64,000 bases of DNA from Saltatorellus ferox (GTDB taxonomy: Bacteria; Planctomycetota; UBA1135; GCA-002686595): NCBI GenBank assembly GCA_007751475.1, contig CP036434.1, forward strand, positions 6,081,524-6,145,523, written 5' to 3'. Below the pieces are notes generated by a model. The model saw only the letters and a list, made by a program, of their open reading frames with translations. It was not told the DNA's origin and did no database searches. Shown one piece after another: positions 53,192 to 63,379 of this stretch. The translations under genes were made by a program, and so were the position numbers. Within the stretch, counting starts at the first letter, position 1. Every line of letters begins with the position of its first letter.

Positions 53192-53545
53192 TCAGATGCC
53201 GCCCCTCCCAGAAGCGTGGCACCCTTTCGTGGATTTCACACGATCCAGCAGGACCTGCCTACCCGGCGGTCGCGGTGGGACCGTCTGGGTGGAGGTCAGC
53301 TTCGACGGTTCGCAGATCCGCCGTGTCGATCCACTCGCCATCTGGACGGAGAGGCCGTTGCGAAGTGGCCACGGTCGGGACTCACCGACACGGAGCGAAA
53401 CCGTGGAACGACCTGGGACTCCCGGAGGACCAGCATTGGCCCGTCGAGCCTGACCGACGAGGACCTGCTGCGGAAAGCTCGTGTCGAAGATGGCGGGGGT
53501 CAACCAGCCGCCGAGGGGTCCAACCAGGAGCTTTCGAAGGGCCAT
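53192..53545 (-). CDS. Doubtful small gene in a 359-bp gap
   Basis: The gap 53187-53545 has one frame of 117 codons on the minus strand. Its ATG (53543-53545) directly follows the stop codon of the beta-helix gene. It runs to 53192, 6 bp from the sigma-fusion gene. The product has no signal peptide, no domain, and third-codon GC that looks lower than in the neighbours, so the gap may instead be just the promoter region of the sigma-fusion gene. Confidence 0.22.
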   Translation of the reverse strand: MALRKLLVGPLGGWLTPAIFDTSFPQQVLVGQARRANAGPPGVPGRSTVSLRVGESRPWPLRNGLSVQMASGSTRRICEPSKLTSTQTVPPRPPGRQVLLDRVKSTKGCHASGRGGI

Positions 53546-54793
53546 TCATCGCGCCACGATCGAGATCGAGTTCGAGAGCTCGGTCGCTCCCGACGCCATC
53601 GTTCTCGAGACCTGGGCGTGGAAGACCACACCCAGGCTCCACGGCGGCTGCGGGAAGGAGAGCTGCTCCGACCCTTGGATGGACTCACCGAGCGAGGCAA
53701 GGCGATGGGTCGTCACCAGTCGGCCGATCGTGAGTCCGGGAATCGGCGCGAGCACCGGCTGGCGGCCGACGATCATCCGGCGGCTCGAACCCGGTTCGGC
53801 GTCGAACGCGAGCGTGATCGAGGTCTGCTGGGGGCCAGCGTTCGTGGCCGATAGCGACGGGTACGGCACGGACTCGTCCGCGGATCCGCCGGGGTGGACG
53901 ACGTACGAAGGCGAATAGTTCGAGCCCGGGGATCCGAGATCGGTTTGGTTGTCCCAGAGTTCGGCCCGTCCTTCGACGACGAGCGGGTCGCCGCTCACCG
54001 CCAGGAAGAACTGGCACGCGCATGCATCGTCGGTACCGTACCACCCCGCAACGAGGTTGCTTCGGACCGCGCGCAACGTGGCGTGCGGCCCGACCTCGAC
54101 GCCGTGCCCGCCGCTGCCAGCGCTGATCTGCTGCATGAAGCAGCCGCCCGGATCGTAGCACGGATCTCCCTCGGCGCCGACGGCGACGCAGTGGTCGAGG
54201 TGCACGAGGAACGCGCCCTCGATGCGAACGCCGGACTCTCCGCGGCCCGGATACGGATTTCTGTCCCGGCCTGCGAAGTAAGAGGCGCTCGCCTGGACAC
54301 GACTATCGGTGACCACGAGCGTCGGGAACTGGACCCTGGCCATGCGAACGTCACTCGAGTTCTGGACGGTGAGGTCCCCGGCCCAGGTGCCTGCCGGCCA
54401 GCTGAAGACGAGGTTGTCGAGGAGCACCGTGGGTCCCACGTCGAATACGTCGACGTCGTTCTCCAGGGTCAGGCGAGAGAGCACCGTCGTCGCTCCGATG
54501 CCGAGCCCGTGAATCTCGACGAGCGAGGTCACGCGGACGGACCCCGGGCTCTCGCCGATGATCGTCATATGCCGATCCAAAAGGAAGCCGTCGTAGGACC
54601 CGGCGCGCACGTCGAGCACAGACCCGGAGGGAACGACGGCCAGGGCTGCCTGGATCGAGGGGAAATCGACGCCCGCGCCCGGCGTGTCGTCGATGATGAA
54701 GGTCTGGGCGGCGGCGGGCACGGAGGCGAGTCCAGCGAGCAACGACCCAACGACCGCGCCCATGGGCGCAAGGGGGAAGATGGAGGGTGTCAT
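53546..54793 (-). CDS. Secreted beta-helix (pectin-lyase-like) surface protein
   Basis: A 415-aa secreted protein. Signal peptide about residues 8-30, then FIIDDTPGAGVDFPSIQAAL, the usual entry of right-handed beta-helix proteins, followed by parallel strands (SVLDVRAGSYDGFLLD, MTIIGESPGSVRV, TVLSRLTLENDVDV, SDVRMARVQF). A Cys-rich loop (GDPCYDPGGCF, DDACACQFF) lies near the middle. The C-terminal third (TNAGPQQTSITLAFDAEPGS) has the form of a beta-sandwich common to planctomycete surface proteins. No catalytic residues of a lyase are seen. It is divergent from its paralogue at 55053; the two share layout and the same ending. ATG 54793 is chosen for the signal peptide. Confidence 0.85.
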   Translation of the reverse strand: MTPSIFPLAPMGAVVGSLLAGLASVPAAAQTFIIDDTPGAGVDFPSIQAALAVVPSGSVLDVRAGSYDGFLLDRHMTIIGESPGSVRVTSLVEIHGLGIGATTVLSRLTLENDVDVFDVGPTVLLDNLVFSWPAGTWAGDLTVQNSSDVRMARVQFPTLVVTDSRVQASASYFAGRDRNPYPGRGESGVRIEGAFLVHLDHCVAVGAEGDPCYDPGGCFMQQISAGSGGHGVEVGPHATLRAVRSNLVAGWYGTDDACACQFFLAVSGDPLVVEGRAELWDNQTDLGSPGSNYSPSYVVHPGGSADESVPYPSLSATNAGPQQTSITLAFDAEPGSSRRMIVGRQPVLAPIPGLTIGRLVTTHRLASLGESIQGSEQLSFPQPPWSLGVVFHAQVSRTMASGATELSNSISIVAR

Positions 54794-55052
54794 GGTTCGT
54801 CCAAGATGCACCGGGCGCGAAGACGCAACGTGAAAATCGGGGTCTTCGGTCTCGCGGTGGACTCGGTCCGCGGCGAACGTCTTCTGAAGAGACTCTCTGC
54901 AAGAGATCTGGCCCGACGGATGCAACTCTCACGCTTCGACGGCTCCCCCGAACCCATCGAGACGTCGCTACCGGCTGAAGGGTGACTTAATTTGCGCTCC
55001 AGGGGATACCTTTGGAGAGGGCACTTTCCCGGCCTTTCCCGCGCTTTCTGCC

Positions 55053-56366
55053 ATGAACACAATTTCCATGAGCGCCGCCATCGGCGCACTTGCACTACTC
55101 GCAGTTCCTTCCCGTGCTGATGTCCTGATCGTCGACACCGACCATCCCGCCCCGTTCCGCCAGATTCAGGAAGCCATCGACGTCGCGCAGGATGGCGACA
55201 CGATCGTGGTCCGTCCGAGGGTTGACTACCGCGCCCGAATGGATGGGTTCGTCATCGACGGAAAAGCACTGACGATCCACGGAATGGACGCAGAGTTCCT
55301 CCTGACAGGAAAGGCGACCATCCGGAGCATTCCGGCGGGAGGGACCGTCGTGCTCCGCGGCCTGGACATCAATCGCCGCACGCGCGACGATCCACATGCC
55401 CATGATGTCGACCCGCTCTCCCCCGGCGCCCCTGGCATCGGACTCGTGGTCGCAGAATGCGCGGGCGCTGTGAGTCTGCAGAGCTGTTCCGTCGAAGGTG
55501 GTTTCATCAGTGGCTGGACAGGTGGCCCAAGCCAGGGCGGCATCGAGCTAGTGGACGTTTCGAGCTTCTCAGCCGTCGACTGCAGACTCCGCGGCGGGGC
55601 GGTGAGCACTGGCATGCGAATCGTGCGTTCCCGCGCGACTCTCTACCGCTCGGACGTCTTTGGCGGCATCGGCCTGGGGGATACGGGTTACAACCCGACC
55701 AGCGGAGACGGCGCTCTGGGCGTTGACGTCCGGGGCAGGAGCTTCCTGTGGATCGGCGATTCGTCGATCGAGGGTGGCCCTGGCGGGATTGCCTATTGCA
55801 TAGGCACGGGGTCGTGCCCGGCCACTGTCGGTGACGGCGGGACCGGGATGACCGTGGAGTCCGCCTCGCAAGTCTACTCGCTCGCCTCGGTGGTGAGGGG
55901 GGGGCCCGTCGGCTACACCGACCCGAGCTTCGGGTGGATCGACAACCCCCCGTCGATCGGCGTGGCGCTCACGGGACAGATAGACATCATCCCGGGCGCG
56001 CAACGCTCCGTGCAGTGCGCACCCATGGTGGCATCCGGTAGTTCCCTCCCGATGACCTTCACGGGACTCGAGGGCGAAGAGGTGCAGCTCCTCGTCGGTG
56101 GCGGCACCGCGTTCCGGTTCTTCGGATCGTTGACCGGCGCATTCATGGTACGCGACCTCCTTCAAGTCAGCCCACAAGGCTCTTGGCCCACGATGCCCGG
56201 GTCAGGGTCGCTCGCTCGAGACATCACCCTTCCACAGGTCGCGGCGGGAGAAGTTCGAACCATGACGGTCCAGGCGTTCTTCCGCTCGCCTGGAAGCATG
56301 ACGCGCTTCCGAATCTCCAACCCACAGACTGTGACCGTCTTTGGTGCGGGGGTACCGATTCCCTGA
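55053..56366 (+). CDS. Secreted beta-helix (pectin-lyase-like) surface protein
   Basis: A 437-aa paralogue of the divergent gene at 53546. Signal peptide about residues 5-22 ends at SRA-DVLIVDTDHPAPF. Then comes the beta-helix entry FRQIQEAIDVAQDGDTIVV, strands such as LTIHGMDAEFLL and VVLRGLDINRRT, and Gly-rich turns. Cys pairs near LQSCSVEG and YCIGTGSCPA may form disulfides. The C-terminal part, about 310-437, again is a beta-sandwich (LPMTFTGLEGEEVQLLV). Function unknown; surface layer or adhesion is likely. The 259-bp gap between the pair must hold both promoters; I see only weak candidates there. Confidence 0.87.
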   Translation: MNTISMSAAIGALALLAVPSRADVLIVDTDHPAPFRQIQEAIDVAQDGDTIVVRPRVDYRARMDGFVIDGKALTIHGMDAEFLLTGKATIRSIPAGGTVVLRGLDINRRTRDDPHAHDVDPLSPGAPGIGLVVAECAGAVSLQSCSVEGGFISGWTGGPSQGGIELVDVSSFSAVDCRLRGGAVSTGMRIVRSRATLYRSDVFGGIGLGDTGYNPTSGDGALGVDVRGRSFLWIGDSSIEGGPGGIAYCIGTGSCPATVGDGGTGMTVESASQVYSLASVVRGGPVGYTDPSFGWIDNPPSIGVALTGQIDIIPGAQRSVQCAPMVASGSSLPMTFTGLEGEEVQLLVGGGTAFRFFGSLTGAFMVRDLLQVSPQGSWPTMPGSGSLARDITLPQVAAGEVRTMTVQAFFRSPGSMTRFRISNPQTVTVFGAGVPIP

Positions 56367-56503
56367 GAGCCTGAGAGCCTGAGCGAGTACAGAGCGTGTA
56401 TCTGCTTCGCAGGTACGCGCTCAGTTGGCTTAATAGGTGCTTCCACCCTCTCCGGCCGGCGATTCGGCCACGATCCAGCCACTACCCGGTTCTCCCTGAT
56501 CCC

Positions 56504-57118
56504 ATGAAGACTCCTCTCCGTAACGCCGCTCTCGGCCTCGCCGTTCTCGGCCTCGCCACCCTCGGCGCCTCCTGCGCCTCTAGCTCGACCGCCAGCGACT
56601 CCGGCCAGCACTCCTCCGGTGCCGCCGCCATGAACGCGGAGTTCACCGACGCGTCGACGACCGTCACCGACAGCGAGCCCGCGAGCCCGCGCAAGCGGCT
56701 GGACGCCAGCCTCGGCGATGTCGAGATCACGGTCGACTACGGCAGCCCTTCCGCGAAAGGCCGCGACCTCTGGGGCGCGCTCGTCCCCTACGACGCCGTC
56801 TGGCGCATGGGTGCCAACGAGGCTACCCACATCGAGACGAGCGGTGACCTGATGGTGCAGGGCAAGCGGCTCCCCGCTGGCCATTACTCCATGTTCGCCA
56901 TTCCCACGGCCGGTGAATGGACCGTGATCTTCAACAGCCAGCCCGCCCAGTGGGGCGCGTACAACCGCGACGCGGCCCTCGACGTTCTCATCGTCATGTC
57001 GACCCCCACGACCTCCGAGATGTCGGAGTCGCTGGAGTTCACCGCGGGCAAAGGCGGCACGCTGATGATGCGCTGGGGGACGCTCGCGCTGCCGCTGATG
57101 CTCGCACCTGCGAGCTGA
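56504..57118 (+). CDS. DUF2911 lipoprotein
   Basis: A 204-aa lipoprotein. Lipobox LGASC with Cys near residue 22, a Ser/Thr-rich linker, then a DUF2911 domain (about 60-165): SPRKRLDASLGDVEITVDYGSP, GRDLWGALVPYDAVWRMGANE, GHYSMFAIPTAGEWTVIFN and WGAYNRDAALDVL. DUF2911 is frequent in Bacteroidetes and planctomycetes, and its role is unknown. The last 40 residues contain ESLEFTAGKGGTLMMRWG. Start at ATG 56504, where the signal peptide begins; an earlier ATG at 56396 would add 36 residues of non-signal sequence. The upstream gap (56367-56503) contains no gene. Confidence 0.9.
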   Translation: MKTPLRNAALGLAVLGLATLGASCASSSTASDSGQHSSGAAAMNAEFTDASTTVTDSEPASPRKRLDASLGDVEITVDYGSPSAKGRDLWGALVPYDAVWRMGANEATHIETSGDLMVQGKRLPAGHYSMFAIPTAGEWTVIFNSQPAQWGAYNRDAALDVLIVMSTPTTSEMSESLEFTAGKGGTLMMRWGTLALPLMLAPAS

Positions 57119-57150
57119 TCACGCCGCAGCCCACCCGTGGGCCCGTCCAG

Positions 57151-57435
57151 CTAATCGTCCTCGCCGCGCTCTCGCTCTCCGATCTTCATCCGACGCAGAG
57201 CGTGGCGACCCACGAACACGTCCTCCATCTCGCCGCCGCCGAGCCCACCCATCAAGCCGATCTCTCCCATGTCGTCGACGATGGGATCTTCCTTCGATGG
57301 CCGGCGTCCGCGGCGCATCCCGCCGCCCACGGCCTGACCGAACTTCTTCGGTGAACCGCTGCCGATCCAGGCGAGCAAGAAGAACGCGCCGCCGAGATAG
57401 GCCGCCATCTTGAGAAACTCGAGAAGAGTGGACAT
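57151..57435 (-). CDS. Small membrane protein, unknown
   Basis: A 94-aa protein with one membrane helix (residues 10-27, AAYLGGAFFLLAWIGSG), then a basic stretch (GMRRGRRPSKE), a Gly/Met-rich section (GLMGGLGGGEMEDVF) and a charged C-terminus. No family recognised. It is convergent with the DUF2911 gene and on the same strand as the dehydrogenase (63 bp downstream of it), so it may be the last gene of that unit. Confidence 0.6.
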   Translation of the reverse strand: MSTLLEFLKMAAYLGGAFFLLAWIGSGSPKKFGQAVGGGMRRGRRPSKEDPIVDDMGEIGLMGGLGGGEMEDVFVGRHALRRMKIGERERGEDD

Positions 57436-57498
57436 GCGCCTATTGAATCACAGCAGAACAGACCCCGCTGCCGATTCCGGAAGCGCGGCCCCAGGAAG

Positions 57499-58569
57499 TC
57501 AGTTCTTGCGGATTTCGGCCGCGATCATGTCGCCGACCTCGTTCGTCGGATGGGTTCCGGTCGACGCGCCCTTGAGGCGGCCGTCCGCGAAGAGATCGGC
57601 GATCGCCTTGTCGACCGCCTGGGCCGCCTTCTTCTCGCCGAGGTAGTCGAACATCATGCCGACAGCCATCGCGGCTGCGATCGGGCTCGCGACGTTCTTG
57701 CCCGCGTGCTTCGGCGCCGAGCCGTGGATCGGCTCGAAGAGGCTGACCTTGCCCGGGTGAATGTTGCCCGACGCTGCCATGCCCATGCCGCCCTGGATCA
57801 TGGCGCCGAGGTCCGTGATGATGTCGCCGAAGAGGTTCGGCGTGACGGCGACGTCGAACCACTCGGGGTTCTTCACCATCCACATGCACGCGGCGTCGAT
57901 GTAGGCGTGGTCCGTCTTGATGTTCGGGTGCTCCTTGGCGACCTCGTAGAACGTGCGCTGCCACAGGTCGTGAGCGCGAACCGCGTTCGCCTTGTCGACG
58001 AGCGTCACCTGGGCTTCCTTCCCGGGCTGACGCTCCCGCGTCTCGGCGAGATGGAACGCGTAGCGGATGGCCCGCTCGACGCCCTCGCGCGTGTAGACCA
58101 TCGTCTGCGTGGCGACCTCGAGCGGCTGCCCCTTGTGCGCGAAGCCGTGCATGCCCGTGTAGGCACCCTCGGTGTTCTCGCGCACGATCAGCATGTCGAT
58201 GTCGGCGGGGCCCTTGCCCTTCAGCGGGCAGAGGCTCTCCTGTAGGAGCTTGACCGGGCGCAGGTTCACGTACAGATCGAGGTCGAAGCGGCACTTCGCG
58301 ATGATCCCGTACTCCACCTTGCCTGGCTCGCAGCGCGGGTCGCCGATGGCGCCGAGGAAGATCGCGTCGCCCTGCCTGGCTTCCTCGAACATCGCGTCCG
58401 GGAACGGATCGCCGTGGTCCAGGAAGTACTGGCTGCCGATCGGCAGCTCGTTCTTCTTCAGCTGGAAGCCGAAGACCTCGCAGGCCGCGTCCGCGACCTT
58501 GAAGGCCTCCCTCGTGACCTCGGGGCCGATCCCGTCGCCGCCGATGATGGTGATGTCGTACTGACTCAT
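57499..58569 (-). CDS. Isocitrate/isopropylmalate-type dehydrogenase
   Basis: A 356-aa beta-decarboxylating dehydrogenase. Conserved blocks: GGDGIGPEVTREAF at the N-terminus, LDLYVNLRPVKLL (Arg ligands), Tyr-containing VRENTEGAYTG (about 128-138), the Lys in TLVDKANAVR, the Asp triad in NLFGDIITDLGA and the NAD pocket HGSAPKHAGKNVASP. The VRENTEG form is usual in isocitrate, homoisocitrate and tartrate dehydrogenases, while leucine enzymes normally have RELTGG. The substrate is therefore uncertain. The neighbouring aconitase-family gene suggests that both enzymes act in sequence, either in the leucine pathway or as aconitase plus isocitrate dehydrogenase. Confidence 0.9.
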   Translation of the reverse strand: MSQYDITIIGGDGIGPEVTREAFKVADAACEVFGFQLKKNELPIGSQYFLDHGDPFPDAMFEEARQGDAIFLGAIGDPRCEPGKVEYGIIAKCRFDLDLYVNLRPVKLLQESLCPLKGKGPADIDMLIVRENTEGAYTGMHGFAHKGQPLEVATQTMVYTREGVERAIRYAFHLAETRERQPGKEAQVTLVDKANAVRAHDLWQRTFYEVAKEHPNIKTDHAYIDAACMWMVKNPEWFDVAVTPNLFGDIITDLGAMIQGGMGMAASGNIHPGKVSLFEPIHGSAPKHAGKNVASPIAAAMAVGMMFDYLGEKKAAQAVDKAIADLFADGRLKGASTGTHPTNEVGDMIAAEIRKN

Positions 58570-58605
58570 TCTATAGCTCTCGAACCGATGCCTTTCGGCG
58601 GATCA

Positions 58606-60615
<2,010 letters not shown>

Positions 60616-60685
60616 CGCAGATACTTGGGTCGGATCAGGTCGGATCGAGTCGGGACCAGATCCATTCGGAAAGAGTCGGATTCGA

Positions 60686-61891
60686 TCAGGCGTTCGGGTT
60701 CTCGATCAGCATGGCGATGCCCTGCCCGCCGCCGATGCACGCGGACGCGACGCCGTACTTCTTGCCGGCGCGGCGCATCTGGTACATCAGCGTGAGGACG
60801 AGGCGCGTGCCGGTGGCGCCGAGCGGGTGCCCGAGGCTGACGGCGCCGCCGTTGACGTTGCAGCGATCGCGATCGAGGCCGAGTTCCTTCTCGCAGCCGA
60901 GGTACTGGGCCGAGAAGGCCTCGTTGATCTCGTAGTAATCGATGTCGTCGGTCTTGAGGCCAGCCTTCTCCAGCAGCATGCGGATCGCGGGGACCGGGCC
61001 GATGCCCATCTCTTTCGGATCGACGCCGACGGTGGCGTAGGCGCGCACGATGCCCATCACGTCGAGGCCATCGGCCTTCGCGCGATCGGACGTGGTGCAG
61101 ATCACGGACGCCGCGCCGTCGACGATGCCGCTGGCGTTGCCGGCGGTGACGGTGCCGTCCTTGCCGAACGCCGCGCGGAGCTTCGCGAGGCCCTCGATCG
61201 TCGTCTCGGGCTTGATGTGGTCGTCGGTGTCCACGGTCACGTCGCCGCGGCGACCGGGGATCACGATCGGCGCGATCTCCTCGGCGAAGCGGCCGGACTG
61301 AACGGCCTCGGCGCCGAGCTTGTGGCTGCGGAGCGCGTACTCGTCCTGCTGCTCGCGGGTGATCCCGAGGCGCGCGGCGATCTTCTCGGCCGTCTGCGCC
61401 ATGTAGGTGTCGCCGTACGGGTCGTAGAGGCTGGAGAACAGCAGATCCTCCAGCGGCGGCTGAACGCCGAGACGGAAGCCCTCACGCGCTCCGTGCAGCA
61501 CATAGGGAGCCTGGCTCATGTTCTCCATGCCGCCTGCGAGCACCGTCGTGGCCTCACCGAGCTGGATCAGCTGCGACGCGCTGATGATCGACTGGATGCC
61601 CGAGCCGCAGAGGCGGTTCACGGTCAGCGCCGGGACCGACTGCGGGACGCCCGACTTCAGCGCCACGTGGCGCGCACCGTAGATCGCGTCATTGGAGGTC
61701 TGGAGCGCGTTGCCGATCACGGTGTGATCGATGGACGCGGGGTCGATCCTGGCGCGCTCGATGGCGGCCTTCGACGAGTGAGCGCAAAGGTCGATCGCGC
61801 TGATCCCCTTGAGCTTTCCGTAGCCGGGGGTGCCTGAGTATTCGGCCATCGGGGTCCGTGCCCCGCCGACGATGACGACGTCTGCGCTCAT
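60686..61891 (-). CDS. Acetyl-CoA acetyltransferase (thiolase)
   Basis: A 401-aa thiolase II-type enzyme. The acyl-accepting Cys95 is in NRLCGSGIQS, His355 in GHPLGATGTR and the second catalytic Cys385 in ACIGGGQG. NEAF (INEAFSAQ) is present as usual. It condenses two acetyl-CoA or cleaves 3-ketoacyl-CoA, in fatty acid breakdown or in acetoacetyl-CoA synthesis. It lies between the crotonase gene and the hydro-lyase gene, on the same strand, so it may be expressed with them. A 70-bp gap to the hydro-lyase contains three degenerate 10-bp repeats of GTCGGATCAG type. Confidence 0.95.
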   Translation of the reverse strand: MSADVVIVGGARTPMAEYSGTPGYGKLKGISAIDLCAHSSKAAIERARIDPASIDHTVIGNALQTSNDAIYGARHVALKSGVPQSVPALTVNRLCGSGIQSIISASQLIQLGEATTVLAGGMENMSQAPYVLHGAREGFRLGVQPPLEDLLFSSLYDPYGDTYMAQTAEKIAARLGITREQQDEYALRSHKLGAEAVQSGRFAEEIAPIVIPGRRGDVTVDTDDHIKPETTIEGLAKLRAAFGKDGTVTAGNASGIVDGAASVICTTSDRAKADGLDVMGIVRAYATVGVDPKEMGIGPVPAIRMLLEKAGLKTDDIDYYEINEAFSAQYLGCEKELGLDRDRCNVNGGAVSLGHPLGATGTRLVLTLMYQMRRAGKKYGVASACIGGGQGIAMLIENPNA

Positions 61892-61937
61892 GATTGCTGG
61901 TGTTCCGGAGTCGAAACGAGTGGGTAGGTGTTCTTTG

Positions 61938-61970
61938 GGACCGAGCCGCGCTCATCGCGCGGCTCGGTCC
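61938..61970 (-). terminator. GC-rich 13-bp hairpin between crotonase and thiolase genes
   Basis: GGACCGAGCCGCG (61938-61950) pairs perfectly with CGCGGCTCGGTCC (61958-61970) around a 7-nt loop. There is no T-run on either side, so it might be a transcript-stabilising stem or an attenuator rather than a classical terminator. Confidence 0.45.
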
Positions 61971-62019
61971 GGGGTCGCTCGGGGTCCCGAGCAAGCTGGG
62001 TGGGAAACGCGCCGGAGGG

Positions 62020-62808
62020 CTACTTGCCCTGGAAGGCCGCGCGCCGCTTCTCGACGAAGGCGCTCATGCCCTCGCGCATGTCCTCGGTCTCGGCGGCCTT
62101 GCCGAAGTACTCGGTCTCGAGCGCCTCACCGGAGGTCTGATCCATGTCCCATCCACGCAGGACGAGTTCCATGCCGAACTTCACGGCGAGCGGCCCCTTG
62201 GCGAGGATGCTCTTCAGCATCTTCTGGGTGCCTTCCTCGAGGTCCTCGGGAGCGAACAGGCGGTTGATGACGCCCACCCGGTGGGCTTCTTCGGCCGGGA
62301 ACATGTCACCCGTCAGGATCCACTCGCGCGCGACGCCCGGACCTGCGATCCGCGCGAGGCGCTGGCTGCCGCCGTAGCCCGGAATGATCCCGAGGCTCGT
62401 CTCGGGGAGGCCGAGCTTCGCGTTCGTCGAGGCGGTGCGCAGCGTGCAGCTGAGCGCCAGCTCGCACCCGCCGCCGAGCGCGAAGCCGTTGACCATCGCG
62501 ATGGAGGGCTTGCCGAGATGCTCGAGCTTGCGAAACACGCCTTGGCCGAACGCGGCGAGGTCCGCCGCGCCCTTGGCGTTGCCAGCCTGCGCGAGCAGCT
62601 CGGTGATATCCGCACCGGCCACGAAGGCCTTCTCGCCGGAACCCGTGAGGATCACGGCCCGAACGCTTTCATCGGCCTTGGCCGCGTCGAACGCGCTCCC
62701 GAGCTCGGTGATCGTCGAAAAGTTCAGCGCGTTCATCTTGTCCGGTCGGTTCACCGTGATGCGCGCGACGCCGCCTTCGACGGCGTACAGGAGGTTCTCG
62801 TAGCTCAT
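62020..62808 (-). CDS. Enoyl-CoA hydratase / crotonase family protein
   Basis: A 262-aa crotonase that hydrates trans-2-enoyl-CoA. Both catalytic Glu are present, Glu116 in GGGCELALS and Glu136 in LPETSLGIIPG. The oxyanion hole is AFVAGADITEL (about 61-71). Length and ends are typical. Two starts are possible: the ATG at 62808 (MSYENLL, the normal N-terminus) or that at 62826; both stand in a duplicated TTCTCCCATGAGC sequence, so the 5' end was produced by a short tandem duplication. Works in fatty acid oxidation together with the downstream thiolase. Confidence 0.95.
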   Translation of the reverse strand: MSYENLLYAVEGGVARITVNRPDKMNALNFSTITELGSAFDAAKADESVRAVILTGSGEKAFVAGADITELLAQAGNAKGAADLAAFGQGVFRKLEHLGKPSIAMVNGFALGGGCELALSCTLRTASTNAKLGLPETSLGIIPGYGGSQRLARIAGPGVAREWILTGDMFPAEEAHRVGVINRLFAPEDLEEGTQKMLKSILAKGPLAVKFGMELVLRGWDMDQTSGEALETEYFGKAAETEDMREGMSAFVEKRRAAFQGK

Positions 62809-62834
62809 GGGAGAATCTGGGCTCATGGGAGAAA

Positions 62835-63350
62835 TCAGGCTTCCTCGACGATCGCCTTGTGAACCGTGACGGGCTCGAGCGGCTTGGAGTTCTCCCCGCC
62901 CGGGCTCTGCATCGTGTCGGCATTGGCGATCGTGTCCAGCACGTCGAAACCATCGACGATGCGACCGAACGCGGTGTACTTACCGTCGAGGAACTCGGCC
63001 TCGCCGTGCATCAGGAAGAACTGGCTGCCCGCCGAGTTCGGATCGGACGAGCGCGCCATCGACACGACGCCGCGCTCGTGGTGCATGTCGTTGAACTCGG
63101 CGTCCACGGTCCAGCCCGGACCGCCCGTCCCCCAGGACCGCTCGTTGCCCGTCTTGGTGTTCGGGTCGCCGCCCTGGATCATGAAGCCCGTCACGACGCG
63201 ATGAAACTTCGTCCCGTCGTAGAAGCCGTCCTGGCTCAGCTTGACGAAGTTCTCGACGTGCTTGGGGGCGATGCTCGGCAGAAGCTCGAGCGTCATGTTT
63301 CCAGCGGAGGTTTCGAGGCGTACGCGGACGCCGTTCTGTGATTCAGTCAT
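62835..63350 (-). CDS. Peptidyl-prolyl cis-trans isomerase, cyclophilin type
   Basis: A 171-aa cyclophilin that speeds up proline isomerisation in the cytoplasm. Active-site residues are in KFHRVVTGFMIQGGDPNT (Arg, Phe, Gln), QFFLMHGEAEFLDGKYTAFG and the family's FVKLSQDGFYDG. No signal peptide is present. Its stop is 8 bp from the first possible start of the crotonase gene, and its start is 29 bp from the stop of a second cyclophilin, so all three are probably on one transcript. Confidence 0.95.
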   Translation of the reverse strand: MTESQNGVRVRLETSAGNMTLELLPSIAPKHVENFVKLSQDGFYDGTKFHRVVTGFMIQGGDPNTKTGNERSWGTGGPGWTVDAEFNDMHHERGVVSMARSSDPNSAGSQFFLMHGEAEFLDGKYTAFGRIVDGFDVLDTIANADTMQSPGGENSKPLEPVTVHKAIVEEA

Positions 63351-63379
63351 GGTTTCGTGGGTGGACGCGCGGGGACGTG

